Made by a program: the position numbers and the translations under genes. Of a DNA stretch of 64,000 bases, positions 33,135 to 41,577 are shown in pieces; position 1 is the stretch's first letter; every line of letters starts with the position of its first letter. Location: the NCBI RefSeq assembly GCF_004137245.1, contig NZ_SDWS01000002.1:620001-684000 (forward strand), read 5' to 3'. This DNA comes from Nocardioides glacieisoli (lineage in GTDB: Bacteria; Actinomycetota; Actinomycetes; Propionibacteriales; Nocardioidaceae). Below the pieces are notes generated by a model. That model made no database searches and was not told the DNA's origin. It saw nothing but the letters and a program-made list of their open reading frames with translations.

Positions 33135-34052
33135 TTAACTCGCGGACAGGTAGCGGTTGGTGTGGTGCGTGGTGAAGCCGTGCCGCTCGTAGAGCGCGAT
33201 CGCGCCGGTGTTGACGACCTCGACGTGGAGCAGCGCGGTGGTGGCACCGAGGGAGGCGCCCCAGTCCAGCAGCTCGGCGAGCACCGCGGTCGCGAGACCG
33301 CGGCGACGGTGGGCGGGGTCCACGGCGACGGACTCGAGGAGCAGCCAGTCGCCGGACAGCACGCCCCGGCCCGACGCGACTCCGTCCGCCAGGGAGACGG
33401 TGGCCTCGCGCGGCGACTCGTCGAGCGTCGCCTCCACGGTCGGCGCGACCGCGCGCACGGACCGCAGGGCCCGCGCGACAGACGCCAGCTGGGCGTGGGC
33501 GTCGCCGTCGCCGGTGGAGCCGAAGCCGAGCGGGAGCAGGGTCTTCTCGACCACGGACCCGCGCTGGACCTGGAGCATCGGCGGCTGGTCGAGCGCGTCG
33601 TAGAAGCGGCGTACGCCGAACGCCGCGTCCGCCCAGCCGATCCCGGGCTCGCGCATCGCCAGCGCCGAGTTGCCCCGGCGCCGCAGCCGGCCGCCGTGCG
33701 GGGGAGAGGCGCGGAGCAGCCAGTCGCCCAGGGGCTCGGTCGAGATCGTCGACCAGAGCGCGCCGATGTGCTCCTCGACCTCGTGGGCCTCGACCCGCGA
33801 CCGGACCGACGCGCGCGGGGGCACCGGCTTGCCGGTGACGATGTCAACCAGGGCGATGGAGACGGGGCCGATCTTGTCGGTCGGGCCGTCGCGATCGACG
33901 ATCAGGGTGTCCGCACCCCACGACGTGCACACGCCCAGGACGTCGGTCGCGGAGCCGTCGGGCAGCCGGTGTCGTACGACGATCCGCTGGCCCACGACGT
34001 GCGGCCCGAGGGAGTGCTGGCCCACTGGCTGGGGTTCTGACTTCTCCGACAC
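33135..34052 (-). CDS. GNAT-family N-acetyltransferase
   Basis: 305 residues. The last ~90 residues are a GNAT domain with the acetyl-CoA loop VAVDPAHRRRGLATAVLAEL and the C-terminal IALYERHGFTTHHTNRY. The N-terminal ~100 residues (GQRIVVRHRLPDGSATDVLG, DTLIVDRDGP) form a small beta-barrel-like region as in the fused 'GNAT' proteins next to fdxA in many actinobacteria. GTG 34052, divergent from fdxA across 66 bp. Acceptor substrate unknown. Confidence 0.85.
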   Translation of the reverse strand: MSEKSEPQPVGQHSLGPHVVGQRIVVRHRLPDGSATDVLGVCTSWGADTLIVDRDGPTDKIGPVSIALVDIVTGKPVPPRASVRSRVEAHEVEEHIGALWSTISTEPLGDWLLRASPPHGGRLRRRGNSALAMREPGIGWADAAFGVRRFYDALDQPPMLQVQRGSVVEKTLLPLGFGSTGDGDAHAQLASVARALRSVRAVAPTVEATLDESPREATVSLADGVASGRGVLSGDWLLLESVAVDPAHRRRGLATAVLAELLDWGASLGATTALLHVEVVNTGAIALYERHGFTTHHTNRYLSAS

Positions 34053-34118
34053 GCCCCGGATACTAGAGTGATCCTCGTCTGACCCCCATCCGTGCTCCCC
34101 GCTCCTCAGGAGGACCTG

Positions 34119-34445
34119 GTGACCTACGTCATCGCCCAGCCGTGCGTCGACCTCAAGGACCGCGCGTGCGTCGATGAGTGCCCCGTCGACTGCATCTACG
34201 AGGGCAAGCGGATGCTCTACATCCACCCCGACGAGTGCGTCGACTGCGGCGCCTGCGAGCCGGTCTGCCCGGTCGAGGCGATCTTCTACGAGGACGACAC
34301 CCCGGAGGAGTGGAAGGGCTACTACGACGCCAACGTCCACTTCTTCGACGACCTCGGCTCGCCCGGTGGCGCCGCCAAGATGGGCGTCATCGACGCCGAC
34401 CACGCGCTCGTCGCCGCGCTGCCCCCGCAGGAGCACGACGAGTGA
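34119..34445 (+). CDS. fdxA: 7Fe ferredoxin
   Basis: 108 residues with seven-iron ferredoxin cysteine pattern: CVDLKDRACVDECPVDC near the N-terminus and CVDCGACEPVCPVEA, then the long acidic C-terminal extension usual for actinobacterial FdxA. Small electron carrier holding one [3Fe-4S] and one [4Fe-4S] cluster. GTG 34119 preceded by SD AGGAGG. Its stop overlaps the dapC ATG (TGATG); the fdxA-dapC pairing is common in actinobacteria. Confidence 0.94.
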   Translation: MTYVIAQPCVDLKDRACVDECPVDCIYEGKRMLYIHPDECVDCGACEPVCPVEAIFYEDDTPEEWKGYYDANVHFFDDLGSPGGAAKMGVIDADHALVAALPPQEHDE

Positions 34446-35563
34446 TGGCCGGGCCGGTCTCCGGCCGCCTCCCGGACTTCCCCTGGGACAAGCTCACCGA
34501 CCACGCCGCGACGGCACGGTCGCACCCCGACGGCGTCGTCGACCTCTCGGTCGGCACGCCCGTCGACCCGACTCCCGAGGTCGTGCAGCAGGCCCTCCGC
34601 GACGCCGCTGACTCACCGGGCTATCCCACGACGATCGGCCTCGAGGCCACCCGTCGCGCGGCGATCGACTGGCTGGCCCGCCGTCACGCGGTCACCGGCC
34701 TCGGCCTCGACGGCGTGCTGCCGGTCATCGGCTCCAAGGAGCTGATCGGCTCGATGGCGGTGCACCTCGGCATCGGCCCCGGTGACCTCGTCGGCTACCC
34801 GGCCCTGGCCTACCCGACGTACGAGGTCGGCGCCGCGCTCGCGGGTGCCGACAGCCTGGCCACCGACTCCCTGACCGCGTTCGGCCCACGCACTCCGCGG
34901 CTGCTGTGGCTCAACAGCCCGGCCAACCCCAGCGGTCGGGTCCTGCCGCTCGCGCACCTGCGCAAGGTCGTCGAGTGGTGCCGCGAGCGGGGCACGATCC
35001 TCGTGTCCGACGAGTGCTACATCGAGTGCGCCTGGTCGGGGGACGCCCCTCTCTCGATCCTCGACCCGCAGGTCAGCGGCGGCTCGCACGACGGCATCCT
35101 CGCCGTCCACTCGCTGTCCAAGCGCTCGAACCTCGCGGGCTACCGCTGCGCCTTCGTCGCCGGCGACCCCGCCCTGGTCGGCGAGCTGCTCGCGGTCCGC
35201 AAGAACCTCGGCCTCCAGATGCCCGGGCCCCAGCAGCGCGCGATGATCGCGGCACTGGAGGACGACGCGCACGTCGACGTGCAGCACGCGACGTACGCCG
35301 CCCGCCGGGCGAAGCTGAAGCAGGCGCTGGAGTCGGCCGGGTTCCGGATCGACCACTCCGAGGCGTCGCTCTACCTCTGGGCGCAGCGTCTGTCAGGTGC
35401 GGGTGCCGAGGACTGCTGGAGCACGGTCGCGTGGCTGGCCGCCCGGGGCATCCTCGTGGCTCCGGGGGACTTCTACGGCGCCGCCGGGAAGCAGCACGTC
35501 CGGGTCGCCTTCACCGCCACCGACGAGCGCGTCGACGCCGCGGTGGCCCGCCTCTCCGCCTGA
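34445..35563 (+). CDS. dapC: N-succinyldiaminopimelate aminotransferase
   Basis: 372 residues, fold-type I PLP aminotransferase. Catalytic Lys in VHSLSKRSNLAGYR, cofactor residues in WLNSPANPSGRVL and LVSDECYIEC, C-terminal substrate Arg in HVRVAFTATDERV. The pairing with fdxA and the sequence type match actinobacterial DapC. It converts N-succinyl-2-amino-6-ketopimelate to N-succinyl-LL-DAP. dapD (42532) and dapE (52266) in the same window complete most of the succinylase branch of lysine/meso-DAP synthesis, though not as one operon. Confidence 0.93.
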   Translation: MAGPVSGRLPDFPWDKLTDHAATARSHPDGVVDLSVGTPVDPTPEVVQQALRDAADSPGYPTTIGLEATRRAAIDWLARRHAVTGLGLDGVLPVIGSKELIGSMAVHLGIGPGDLVGYPALAYPTYEVGAALAGADSLATDSLTAFGPRTPRLLWLNSPANPSGRVLPLAHLRKVVEWCRERGTILVSDECYIECAWSGDAPLSILDPQVSGGSHDGILAVHSLSKRSNLAGYRCAFVAGDPALVGELLAVRKNLGLQMPGPQQRAMIAALEDDAHVDVQHATYAARRAKLKQALESAGFRIDHSEASLYLWAQRLSGAGAEDCWSTVAWLAARGILVAPGDFYGAAGKQHVRVAFTATDERVDAAVARLSA

Positions 35564-35632
35564 ACCGCCAGGGCGCGAACTGGGAGGGCGAGTCGGGCAC
35601 TTGTAGGCCTTTGCGACCCCCTCCAAGTGTCA

Positions 35633-35656
35633 GAGTCCCCGCCCGTGCGGGGACTC
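35633..35656 (+). terminator. hairpin terminator after dapC
   Basis: Perfect 10-bp stem GAGTCCCCGC (35633-35642) / GCGGGGACTC (35647-35656) with loop CCGT, 70 bases after the dapC stop. A weaker inverted pair CACTTGTAGG / CCTCCAAGTG (35598-35628) lies just before it. Confidence 0.75.
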
Positions 35657-35725
35657 ATGCAGACCCCCGCGACACGCCCGGGCGACCCACCAGGGGTTGA
35701 CAGAGGCAGGTGATCACCGTCACGG

Positions 35726-35751
35726 TGTAACCGGTTTCTGTAACCGGTTTC
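35726..35751 (+). promoter_or_regulatory. tandem LacI-type operators
   Basis: Two exact 13-bp direct copies of TGTAACCGGTTTC (35726-35738 and 35739-35751), each holding the CG-centred palindrome AACCGGTT typical of LacI-family sites. They sit 20 bases before the LacI-type regulator gene and its AAGGAGG SD, so they probably mediate autoregulation and control of the ABC operon. Confidence 0.75.
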
Positions 35752-35770
35752 AGGCTCAAGGAGGTGTCGG

Positions 35771-36757
35771 ATGGCGTCCACGATCCGCGACGTGGCCAGG
35801 AGCGCCGGCGTCTCCATCGCGACCGTCTCCCGCGCGATGCGCGAGCCCTCGATCGTCAGTGTCGAGACCCTCCGCCGGGTCCGCGAGGCGGCCGACCAGC
35901 TCGACTACACGCCCTCCCAGCTGGGCCGCCAGCTCGCCGAGCGCCGCCACGGCGCGAACGGCATCGTCTTCCCCGATCTCTCGGGTCCCTACTACGGCGA
36001 GGTCGTCGTCGGCTACGAGGACGTCGCGTCCGAGCTCGGCCGCGCGGTCCTCATCCTCGCCACCCACGGACGCCCCGCAGCGCGCGAGATGATCACCCGC
36101 CTCGCCGGTCGCTGCGACGGACTCGTCGTGCTGGGCCACACGGTCTCCGACGACGTGCTCCTCGAGCTGGCCGAGCGCGGCGTCCCGCTGGTCACCGTGG
36201 CCCGGCCGCCGGTCACCGGCGTGGACTCCGTCGCCGCGGAGAACCACCGCACCGCCCATGCCCTCGCGAGCCACCTGGCCGCCTCGGGCGCCCGGTCCGT
36301 GGTGTTCCTCGGCAACCCGGACCGCTCGCCCGACGTCACCGAGCGCCTCGCCGGGCTGCGCGCCGGCGCCGACGAGGCCGGCCTCGAGGTGAGCGAGCTG
36401 CGCGTCGAGACCATGGACGAGCAGGGCGGTGCCGTCGCCGCCGAGCACCTCTGCCAGCAGGATGCCCTGCCCGACGCGATCGCGTGCGCCAACGACGAGC
36501 TCGCGCTCGGCCTGATGACCGCCCTGCGCGAGCGCGGTGTCGTCGTCCCGCGCGACGTCCTCGTTACCGGCTGGGACGACATCATGGCCGCCCGCTACGC
36601 CGAGCTGACCACTGTCCGACAGCCCCTCCGCGACCTCGGTGCCACCGCCGCCCGCTTCCTCGACGACCTGATCGCCGGCCGCCGGGCCGAGCCGCGCATC
36701 GAGGTCCTCCCCACCGAGCTCATCGTTCGATCCAGCAGTTCCCCCCGCGAAAGGTAA
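35771..36757 (+). CDS. LacI-family transcriptional regulator of a glycan operon
   Basis: 328 residues. N-terminal LacI HTH with hinge (TIRDVARSAGVSIATVSRAM, then RVREAADQLDYTPSQLGRQL) followed by a periplasmic-binding-protein-like sensor domain ending GWDDIMAARYAELTTVRQPL, the standard LacI/PurR C-terminal block. SD AAGGAGG at 35758-35764. First gene of a set with the ABC transporter and secreted hydrolase; four bases separate it from the solute-binding protein gene. It should bind the tandem AACCGGTT sites just upstream and release them with the imported sugar. Confidence 0.93.
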   Translation: MASTIRDVARSAGVSIATVSRAMREPSIVSVETLRRVREAADQLDYTPSQLGRQLAERRHGANGIVFPDLSGPYYGEVVVGYEDVASELGRAVLILATHGRPAAREMITRLAGRCDGLVVLGHTVSDDVLLELAERGVPLVTVARPPVTGVDSVAAENHRTAHALASHLAASGARSVVFLGNPDRSPDVTERLAGLRAGADEAGLEVSELRVETMDEQGGAVAAEHLCQQDALPDAIACANDELALGLMTALRERGVVVPRDVLVTGWDDIMAARYAELTTVRQPLRDLGATAARFLDDLIAGRRAEPRIEVLPTELIVRSSSSPRER

Positions 36758-36761
36758 GAAC

Positions 36762-38063
36762 ATGACCACCCCCGCCACCAACCCACTCCGACGCACGGCG
36801 CGAGCAGGTGCGATCCTCGGACTCGCCTCCCTGGCCCTCGTGGCCTGCGGCCGCGACGCCGGCAGCGACGCCCCCGTCGAGCAGGGCGAGGCCATCGGGG
36901 ACGGCAAGGCCACCGGCACGATCGAGGTCTGGGCCATGGGCACCGAGGGCGAGGTGCTCGGCGACTTCGCCGAGGCCTTCGCCGAGGAGAACCCCGACGC
37001 CGAGGTCGAGGTCACGGCCGTCCCGTGGGACAGCGCCCACGACAAGATCGCCAACGCGATCGCCGCCGGTGAGACCCCCGACGTGACGCTCGTCGGCACG
37101 ACGTGGATGGGCGAGTTCGCCGAGTCCGGCGGCCTCGAGCCCCTCCCGGAGGACCTCGTCGACTCCGCCGCCTTCTTCGACGGCGCGTGGGGCAGCACCG
37201 AGGTGGGCGGCACCTCCTTCGGCGTGCCCTGGTACGTCGAGACCCGCGTCCTCTACTACCGCAAGGACCTGGCCCAGAAGGCCGGCTGGGACGAGGCCCC
37301 CACCTCGTGGGACGACCTCAAGCAGTTCACCCAGGACCTCCAGTCCAAGGGTGGCGCGGAGTACGGCATCCAGCTCCAGGCCGGCAACACCGGCTCGTGG
37401 CAGACGGTGCTGCCGTTCGCGTGGACCAACGGCGCTGCCGTGACCAACGAGGAGGGCACGGAGTACACCATCGACAGCCCCGAGATGGTCGAGGCGCTCG
37501 ACTACTACACGTCCTTCTTCGACGAAGGCATCTCGCCGACGCGGATGCTCGACCCGGGCGAGCTCGAGAGCGGCTTCGCCGACGGCACCTACGGCTCGTT
37601 CATCTCCGGCCCCTGGCACACCGGCCTGGTCGAGGACCAGGGCGTGGACGAGGACCAGTACGGCGTCGCGCTGCTGCCGGGCGTCGACAGCGCCGGCGGT
37701 ACGTCGTTCGTCGGCGGCGGCGACCTGGCGGTCTTCTCCGACTCCGACAACAAGGAGAGCGCCTGGAAGTTCGTCCAGTGGCTCGCCGACCCCGCGACCC
37801 AGCAGGGCTTCTACGACGAGGTGGGCGACCTGCCCGCCGTCTCGGAGTCGTGGGAGACCGGCGAGCTCTCGGAGGACCCGCAGCTGACCGTGTTCGGTGA
37901 GCAGCTCGACAACGCCCTCGCCCCGCCGGCCGTGCCGACGTGGGAGGAGGTCGCCACCGTGATCGACGGTGAGGTCGAGAAGGCCACGAAGGGCGACACC
38001 TCGGTCGAGGACGCCGTTGCGGAGATGCAGCGCCAGGCCGAGCAGATCGGCACCGGTCTGTGA
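36762..38063 (+). CDS. ABC sugar transporter, solute-binding lipoprotein
   Basis: 433 residues. Lipoprotein signal with lipobox LALVAC near residue 29, then a family 1 extracellular solute-binding fold: GTIEVWAMGTEGEVLGDFAE, GETPDVTLVGTTWMGEFA, PWYVETRVLYYRKDLA, and FVGGGDLAVFSDSDNKESAW. Binds an oligosaccharide outside the membrane and passes it to the two permeases downstream. ATG 36762 has SD AAAGGTAAG. No ATPase gene is nearby, so it probably shares a general MsiK-like ATPase, as is common in actinobacteria. Confidence 0.93.
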   Translation: MTTPATNPLRRTARAGAILGLASLALVACGRDAGSDAPVEQGEAIGDGKATGTIEVWAMGTEGEVLGDFAEAFAEENPDAEVEVTAVPWDSAHDKIANAIAAGETPDVTLVGTTWMGEFAESGGLEPLPEDLVDSAAFFDGAWGSTEVGGTSFGVPWYVETRVLYYRKDLAQKAGWDEAPTSWDDLKQFTQDLQSKGGAEYGIQLQAGNTGSWQTVLPFAWTNGAAVTNEEGTEYTIDSPEMVEALDYYTSFFDEGISPTRMLDPGELESGFADGTYGSFISGPWHTGLVEDQGVDEDQYGVALLPGVDSAGGTSFVGGGDLAVFSDSDNKESAWKFVQWLADPATQQGFYDEVGDLPAVSESWETGELSEDPQLTVFGEQLDNALAPPAVPTWEEVATVIDGEVEKATKGDTSVEDAVAEMQRQAEQIGTGL

Positions 38064-38064
38064 C

Positions 38065-39015
38065 ATGAGCACCGTCACCCGCACCGGCTCGAGCAGGAGC
38101 AGGCACGTGGACCCCACGCGGCGGCAGCAGGCCGTCGCCGCGTGGGCGCTCGCGCTGCCGTTCGTGCTGCTGTTCGCGGTGTTCAGCCTCGGGCCCGTGC
38201 TCGCGAGCCTCGGGATGAGCTTCACCGACATGCGGCGCACCGACATCCGCGACCCGCTCGCGGTCAACCCGGTCGGCCTGGACAACTACGTCCAGCTCGT
38301 CCAGGACCCGCTGTTCCGCAAGGTCACCCTCAACACCCTGCTCTACCTGCTGCTCGGCGTGCCGGCGACCATGGCGGTCGCCCTCCTGGTCGCCATCGGC
38401 ATCAACCGGGTCGAGCGGTTCCGCGGGTTCTTCCGCGTCGGCTACTACCTGCCCGTCGTGACGAGCATCGTCGCGGTGTCAGTGGTCTGGAAGTTCCTCT
38501 ACCGCGACAACGGCGGCCTCTTCAACACCCTGCTCGGCTGGGTCGGGATCGACGGTCCCGGCTGGCTCGACAGCACCACGCTGGCCCTGCCGTCGCTGGT
38601 CCTGATGGCCGTGTGGCGCAACTTCGGCACGCTGATGGTCATCTTCCTGGCGGGTCTCCAGACCATCCCGCAGGAGGTCAACGAAGCGGCCGAGGTCGAC
38701 GGCGCCAGCGGCTGGGCGCGGTTCCGCCACATCACGCTGCCGATGCTGCGACCCACGCTGCTGTTCGGCGCGGTCATCACCGGCCTCGGCTACCTCCAGT
38801 TCTTCGAGGAGGCGTTCGTGATGACCAAGGGCGGTCCGCTCGACTCGACCCGGTCGGCCACCTACTTCACCTTCGACCAGTTCGGGTTCGGCAACTACGG
38901 CTACGCAGCGGCGGCCAGCTACCTGCTGTTCCTCGCCGTCGTCCTCCTCACGTGGGCGCAGTTCCGCTGGCTGGGAGAGCGCGACGACGCGACCGTCAAG
39001 GGAGCGAAGAAATGA
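38065..39015 (+). CDS. ABC sugar transporter permease (MalF type)
   Basis: 316 residues, six membrane helices. The EAA motif that docks the ATPase is EAAEVDGASGWARFRHITLPML. Starts one base after the binding-protein stop. The N-terminus is short and basic (STVTRTGSSRSRHVDPTRRQ) before the first helix. Works with the second permease (39012) as a heterodimeric channel. Confidence 0.93.
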   Translation: MSTVTRTGSSRSRHVDPTRRQQAVAAWALALPFVLLFAVFSLGPVLASLGMSFTDMRRTDIRDPLAVNPVGLDNYVQLVQDPLFRKVTLNTLLYLLLGVPATMAVALLVAIGINRVERFRGFFRVGYYLPVVTSIVAVSVVWKFLYRDNGGLFNTLLGWVGIDGPGWLDSTTLALPSLVLMAVWRNFGTLMVIFLAGLQTIPQEVNEAAEVDGASGWARFRHITLPMLRPTLLFGAVITGLGYLQFFEEAFVMTKGGPLDSTRSATYFTFDQFGFGNYGYAAAASYLLFLAVVLLTWAQFRWLGERDDATVKGAKK

Positions 39016-39893
39016 GCACGATCACCGCTGAGAAGCAGACCGCGCCGAAGGCCCCGGCTGCCCGCGACGGAGGGGAGTGGCGTCGTACGCCGTCGTGGCT
39101 CTACGCCGTCCTGTTCGTCGGGCTGTTCCTGGTCGTCGTCCCGTTCGTCTGGATGCTGCTCTCGAGCATCAAGCCCGAGGCCGAGGTGCGCGCCGTGCCG
39201 CCGACATGGTGGCCCGAGACGATCACCCTCGACAACTACGCCACCTTGTTCACCAAGCTCGACTTCCCGACGTACTTCCTGAACTCGGCGATCGTCGCGC
39301 TGGCCGTCACGGCCGGCAACATGGTGTTCTGCTCGATGCTCGGCTACGCGCTGGCCAAGCTGGACTTCCCCGGCAAGAAGGCGCTCTTCGCGATCGTCCT
39401 GGGCACCCTGATGATCCCCGGCGTCGTGACCTTCGTGCCGCTCTTCGTGCTGACGACCAACATCGGGCTGTCCAACACGCTCCTGGGGATGATCCTGCCG
39501 TTCCTGGCAGGGCCCTTCGGGGTCTTCCTCATGCGTCAGTTCATCCAGACGCTGCCCGACGAGCTCATCCAGGCGGCCCGCATCGACGGCGCGGGCGAGC
39601 TGAGGATCTTCTTCTCGGTGATCCTGCCGCTGTGCGGACCTGCGCTCGCGACGCTCGGGATCCTGACGTTCCTGACCTCGTGGAACAACTTCCTGTGGCC
39701 GCTCGTGGTGGCGCAGACCGAGGACAAGTACACCCTCCCGGTCGCCCTCGCGCTCTACTCCGTCGGCCAGAACGCCACGCAGTACGGACTCCTCCTCGCC
39801 GGGTCGGTCGTCGTCGTGCTGCCCGTGCTCGCCATCTTCCTGGTCCTGCAGCGCCACATCATGCAGGGCATCGCGATGACCGGCATCAAGTAG
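39012..39893 (+). CDS. ABC sugar transporter permease (MalG type)
   Basis: 293 residues, six helices, with the EAA-like loop QAARIDGAGELRIFFSVILPLC. ATG 39012 overlaps the previous stop by four bases (ATGA). NNFLWPLVVAQTEDKYTLPVAL is characteristic of MalG/UgpE-type partners. Second half of the import channel for the glycan handled by the neighbouring binding protein and hydrolase. Confidence 0.93.
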   Translation: MSTITAEKQTAPKAPAARDGGEWRRTPSWLYAVLFVGLFLVVVPFVWMLLSSIKPEAEVRAVPPTWWPETITLDNYATLFTKLDFPTYFLNSAIVALAVTAGNMVFCSMLGYALAKLDFPGKKALFAIVLGTLMIPGVVTFVPLFVLTTNIGLSNTLLGMILPFLAGPFGVFLMRQFIQTLPDELIQAARIDGAGELRIFFSVILPLCGPALATLGILTFLTSWNNFLWPLVVAQTEDKYTLPVALALYSVGQNATQYGLLLAGSVVVVLPVLAIFLVLQRHIMQGIAMTGIK

Positions 39894-39940
39894 CCACGCC
39901 ACACACCGACGCCCTTTCTCGGGCAAGGAGGCACCACCCC

Positions 39941-41515
39941 ATGAAGATCCGTCCACCCGTCGCGCTCGCCGCGACCGCAGCCCTCGCGGCTGCCGCACTG
40001 GCGATCCAGCCGCCGACACCGGCCGCCGCCGGCGACCGTCCCTCGTCCGGGTCCCGCGCCGTGCTCGAGGAGTACATGGCCGACAGCTGGAGGTCGATGG
40101 CCGCGATGACCGACGAGTCCACCGGGCTCCCGGCCGACAACATCGGCGGCGACCTCGCTGCCTCCTCGCGCAGCGGCTACACCTCGCCGACCAACATCGG
40201 CGCCTACCTCTGGAGCACGGTCGCTGCCCGCGACACCGGGCTGATCTCGCGTCGCGAGGCGCGCGAGCGGGCGCGTACGACGATCGCGACCGTCGCCGGG
40301 ATGGAGAAGCACGAGCCGTCCGGCATGTTCTACAACTGGTACGACCCTGCGACCGGCGACAAGCTGGACGTCTTCCCGGGCGGCGGGGCCATCGAGCAGT
40401 TCGCCTCCAGCGTCGACAACGGCTGGCTCGCGACCGGCCTGCTCCTGACCGAGCGGGCGATCCCGGCGCTGAAGCACCAGGCCCGGGCGATCCGCTCGCA
40501 GATGGACTTCGGCTACTACTACAACCCGGCCGAAGGGGTTCGGAAGGAGCCCGGCAGCGACGCCCCCGTGGGCGGTCAGATCCGCGGCGGCTTCTGGGTC
40601 GACCCGCCGTCCGGCTGCTCGGTCGCGGACAACTACCGCGGTGACGAGGACGTCTACTACACCTGCCACCACTACGGGTCGTTCAACACCGAGCCGCGCA
40701 TCGCCTCCTACCTCGGCATCGCCGCCGGGCAGATCCCGGCCAAGCACTACTTCGGCACGCTGCGCACCTTCCCGCCGACGTGCGACTGGTCGTGGACCGA
40801 GACCAAGCCGACCGGCGAGTGGCACACCTACGAGGGCGTCGACGTCTTCGAGGGCACCCTGCCCTACCGCGGCCACCGGCTGGTCCCGACGTGGGGCGGC
40901 AGCATGTTCGAGGCGCTGATGGTGCCGCTGTTCGTGCCTGAGGAGACGTGGGGCGCCCGCTCGTGGGGCGTCAACCACCCGCTCTACGTGCAGGCCCAGA
41001 TCGAGCACGGCATGGACGAGGCCGGCTACGGCTACTGGGGCTTCTCCCCGTCCAACGACCCCGCCGGCGGCTACCGCGAGTACGGCGTCGACCAGCTCGG
41101 CATCGACGGTCCCGGCTACACCTCCGACCAGGAGCGGACCTCCTGGGAGCAGGCCTACGAGGGCTGCCCGGACCGCGCCGGGACGCCCGCCCCGACGGCG
41201 TACGGCGACGGCGTGGTCACCCCGCACGCGTCCTTCCTCGCCCTGCGCTACGCGCCCGACCAGGCACTGGCGAACCTCGCGAAGCTGCGGGAGAACTTCG
41301 ACGCCTACGGCCCCGGCGGCTTCTACGACGCCGTCGCCGTCCGCTCGGGCACGGTGTCGAAGAAGTACCTCGCGCTCGACCAGGGCATGGTCGTCGCCGC
41401 GCTCGGCAACGCCCTCGCCGGCGACTCCCTGCGCACCTACGTCAGCCGCGGCGCACTGTCCGACAAGGTGCGACCGCTGATGGAGGAAGAGGTCTTCACC
41501 ACGCAGGCCCGCTGA
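39941..41515 (+). CDS. secreted glycoside hydrolase, glucoamylase-like (PF10091/DUF3131-related)
   Basis: 524 residues. Signal peptide (MKIRPPVALAATAALAAAAL, then AIQPPTPAAAGD). Conserved blocks: SPTNIGAYLWSTVAARDTG, GMFYNWYDPATGDKL, TWGGSMFEALMVPLFVPEE, GYGYWGFSPSNDPAGGYREY. These match the bacterial 'glucoamylase family' (alpha/alpha barrel), which includes endo-beta-1,2-glucanases of GH144. Lies 47 bases after the last permease with SD AAGGAGG, and is the likely extracellular enzyme producing the oligosaccharide imported by this operon. The exact linkage cleaved is unknown. Confidence 0.82.
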   Translation: MKIRPPVALAATAALAAAALAIQPPTPAAAGDRPSSGSRAVLEEYMADSWRSMAAMTDESTGLPADNIGGDLAASSRSGYTSPTNIGAYLWSTVAARDTGLISRREARERARTTIATVAGMEKHEPSGMFYNWYDPATGDKLDVFPGGGAIEQFASSVDNGWLATGLLLTERAIPALKHQARAIRSQMDFGYYYNPAEGVRKEPGSDAPVGGQIRGGFWVDPPSGCSVADNYRGDEDVYYTCHHYGSFNTEPRIASYLGIAAGQIPAKHYFGTLRTFPPTCDWSWTETKPTGEWHTYEGVDVFEGTLPYRGHRLVPTWGGSMFEALMVPLFVPEETWGARSWGVNHPLYVQAQIEHGMDEAGYGYWGFSPSNDPAGGYREYGVDQLGIDGPGYTSDQERTSWEQAYEGCPDRAGTPAPTAYGDGVVTPHASFLALRYAPDQALANLAKLRENFDAYGPGGFYDAVAVRSGTVSKKYLALDQGMVVAALGNALAGDSLRTYVSRGALSDKVRPLMEEEVFTTQAR

Positions 41516-41527
41516 CCTGAGTCACCC

Positions 41528-41577
41528 CACGTGCGCGTCGACGTCTGGCGTCAGTCGAAGACGTCGACGTGCACGTG
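41528..41577. terminator. long inverted repeat between convergent genes, overlapping a coding end
   Basis: Arms CACGTGCGCGTCGACGTCT (41528-41546) and AGACGTCGACGTGCACGTG (41559-41577), 18 of 19 paired, 12-base loop. The right arm is inside the last codons (HVHVDVFD) of the leftward gene ending at 41551, so the structure serves both convergent transcripts. Confidence 0.72.
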
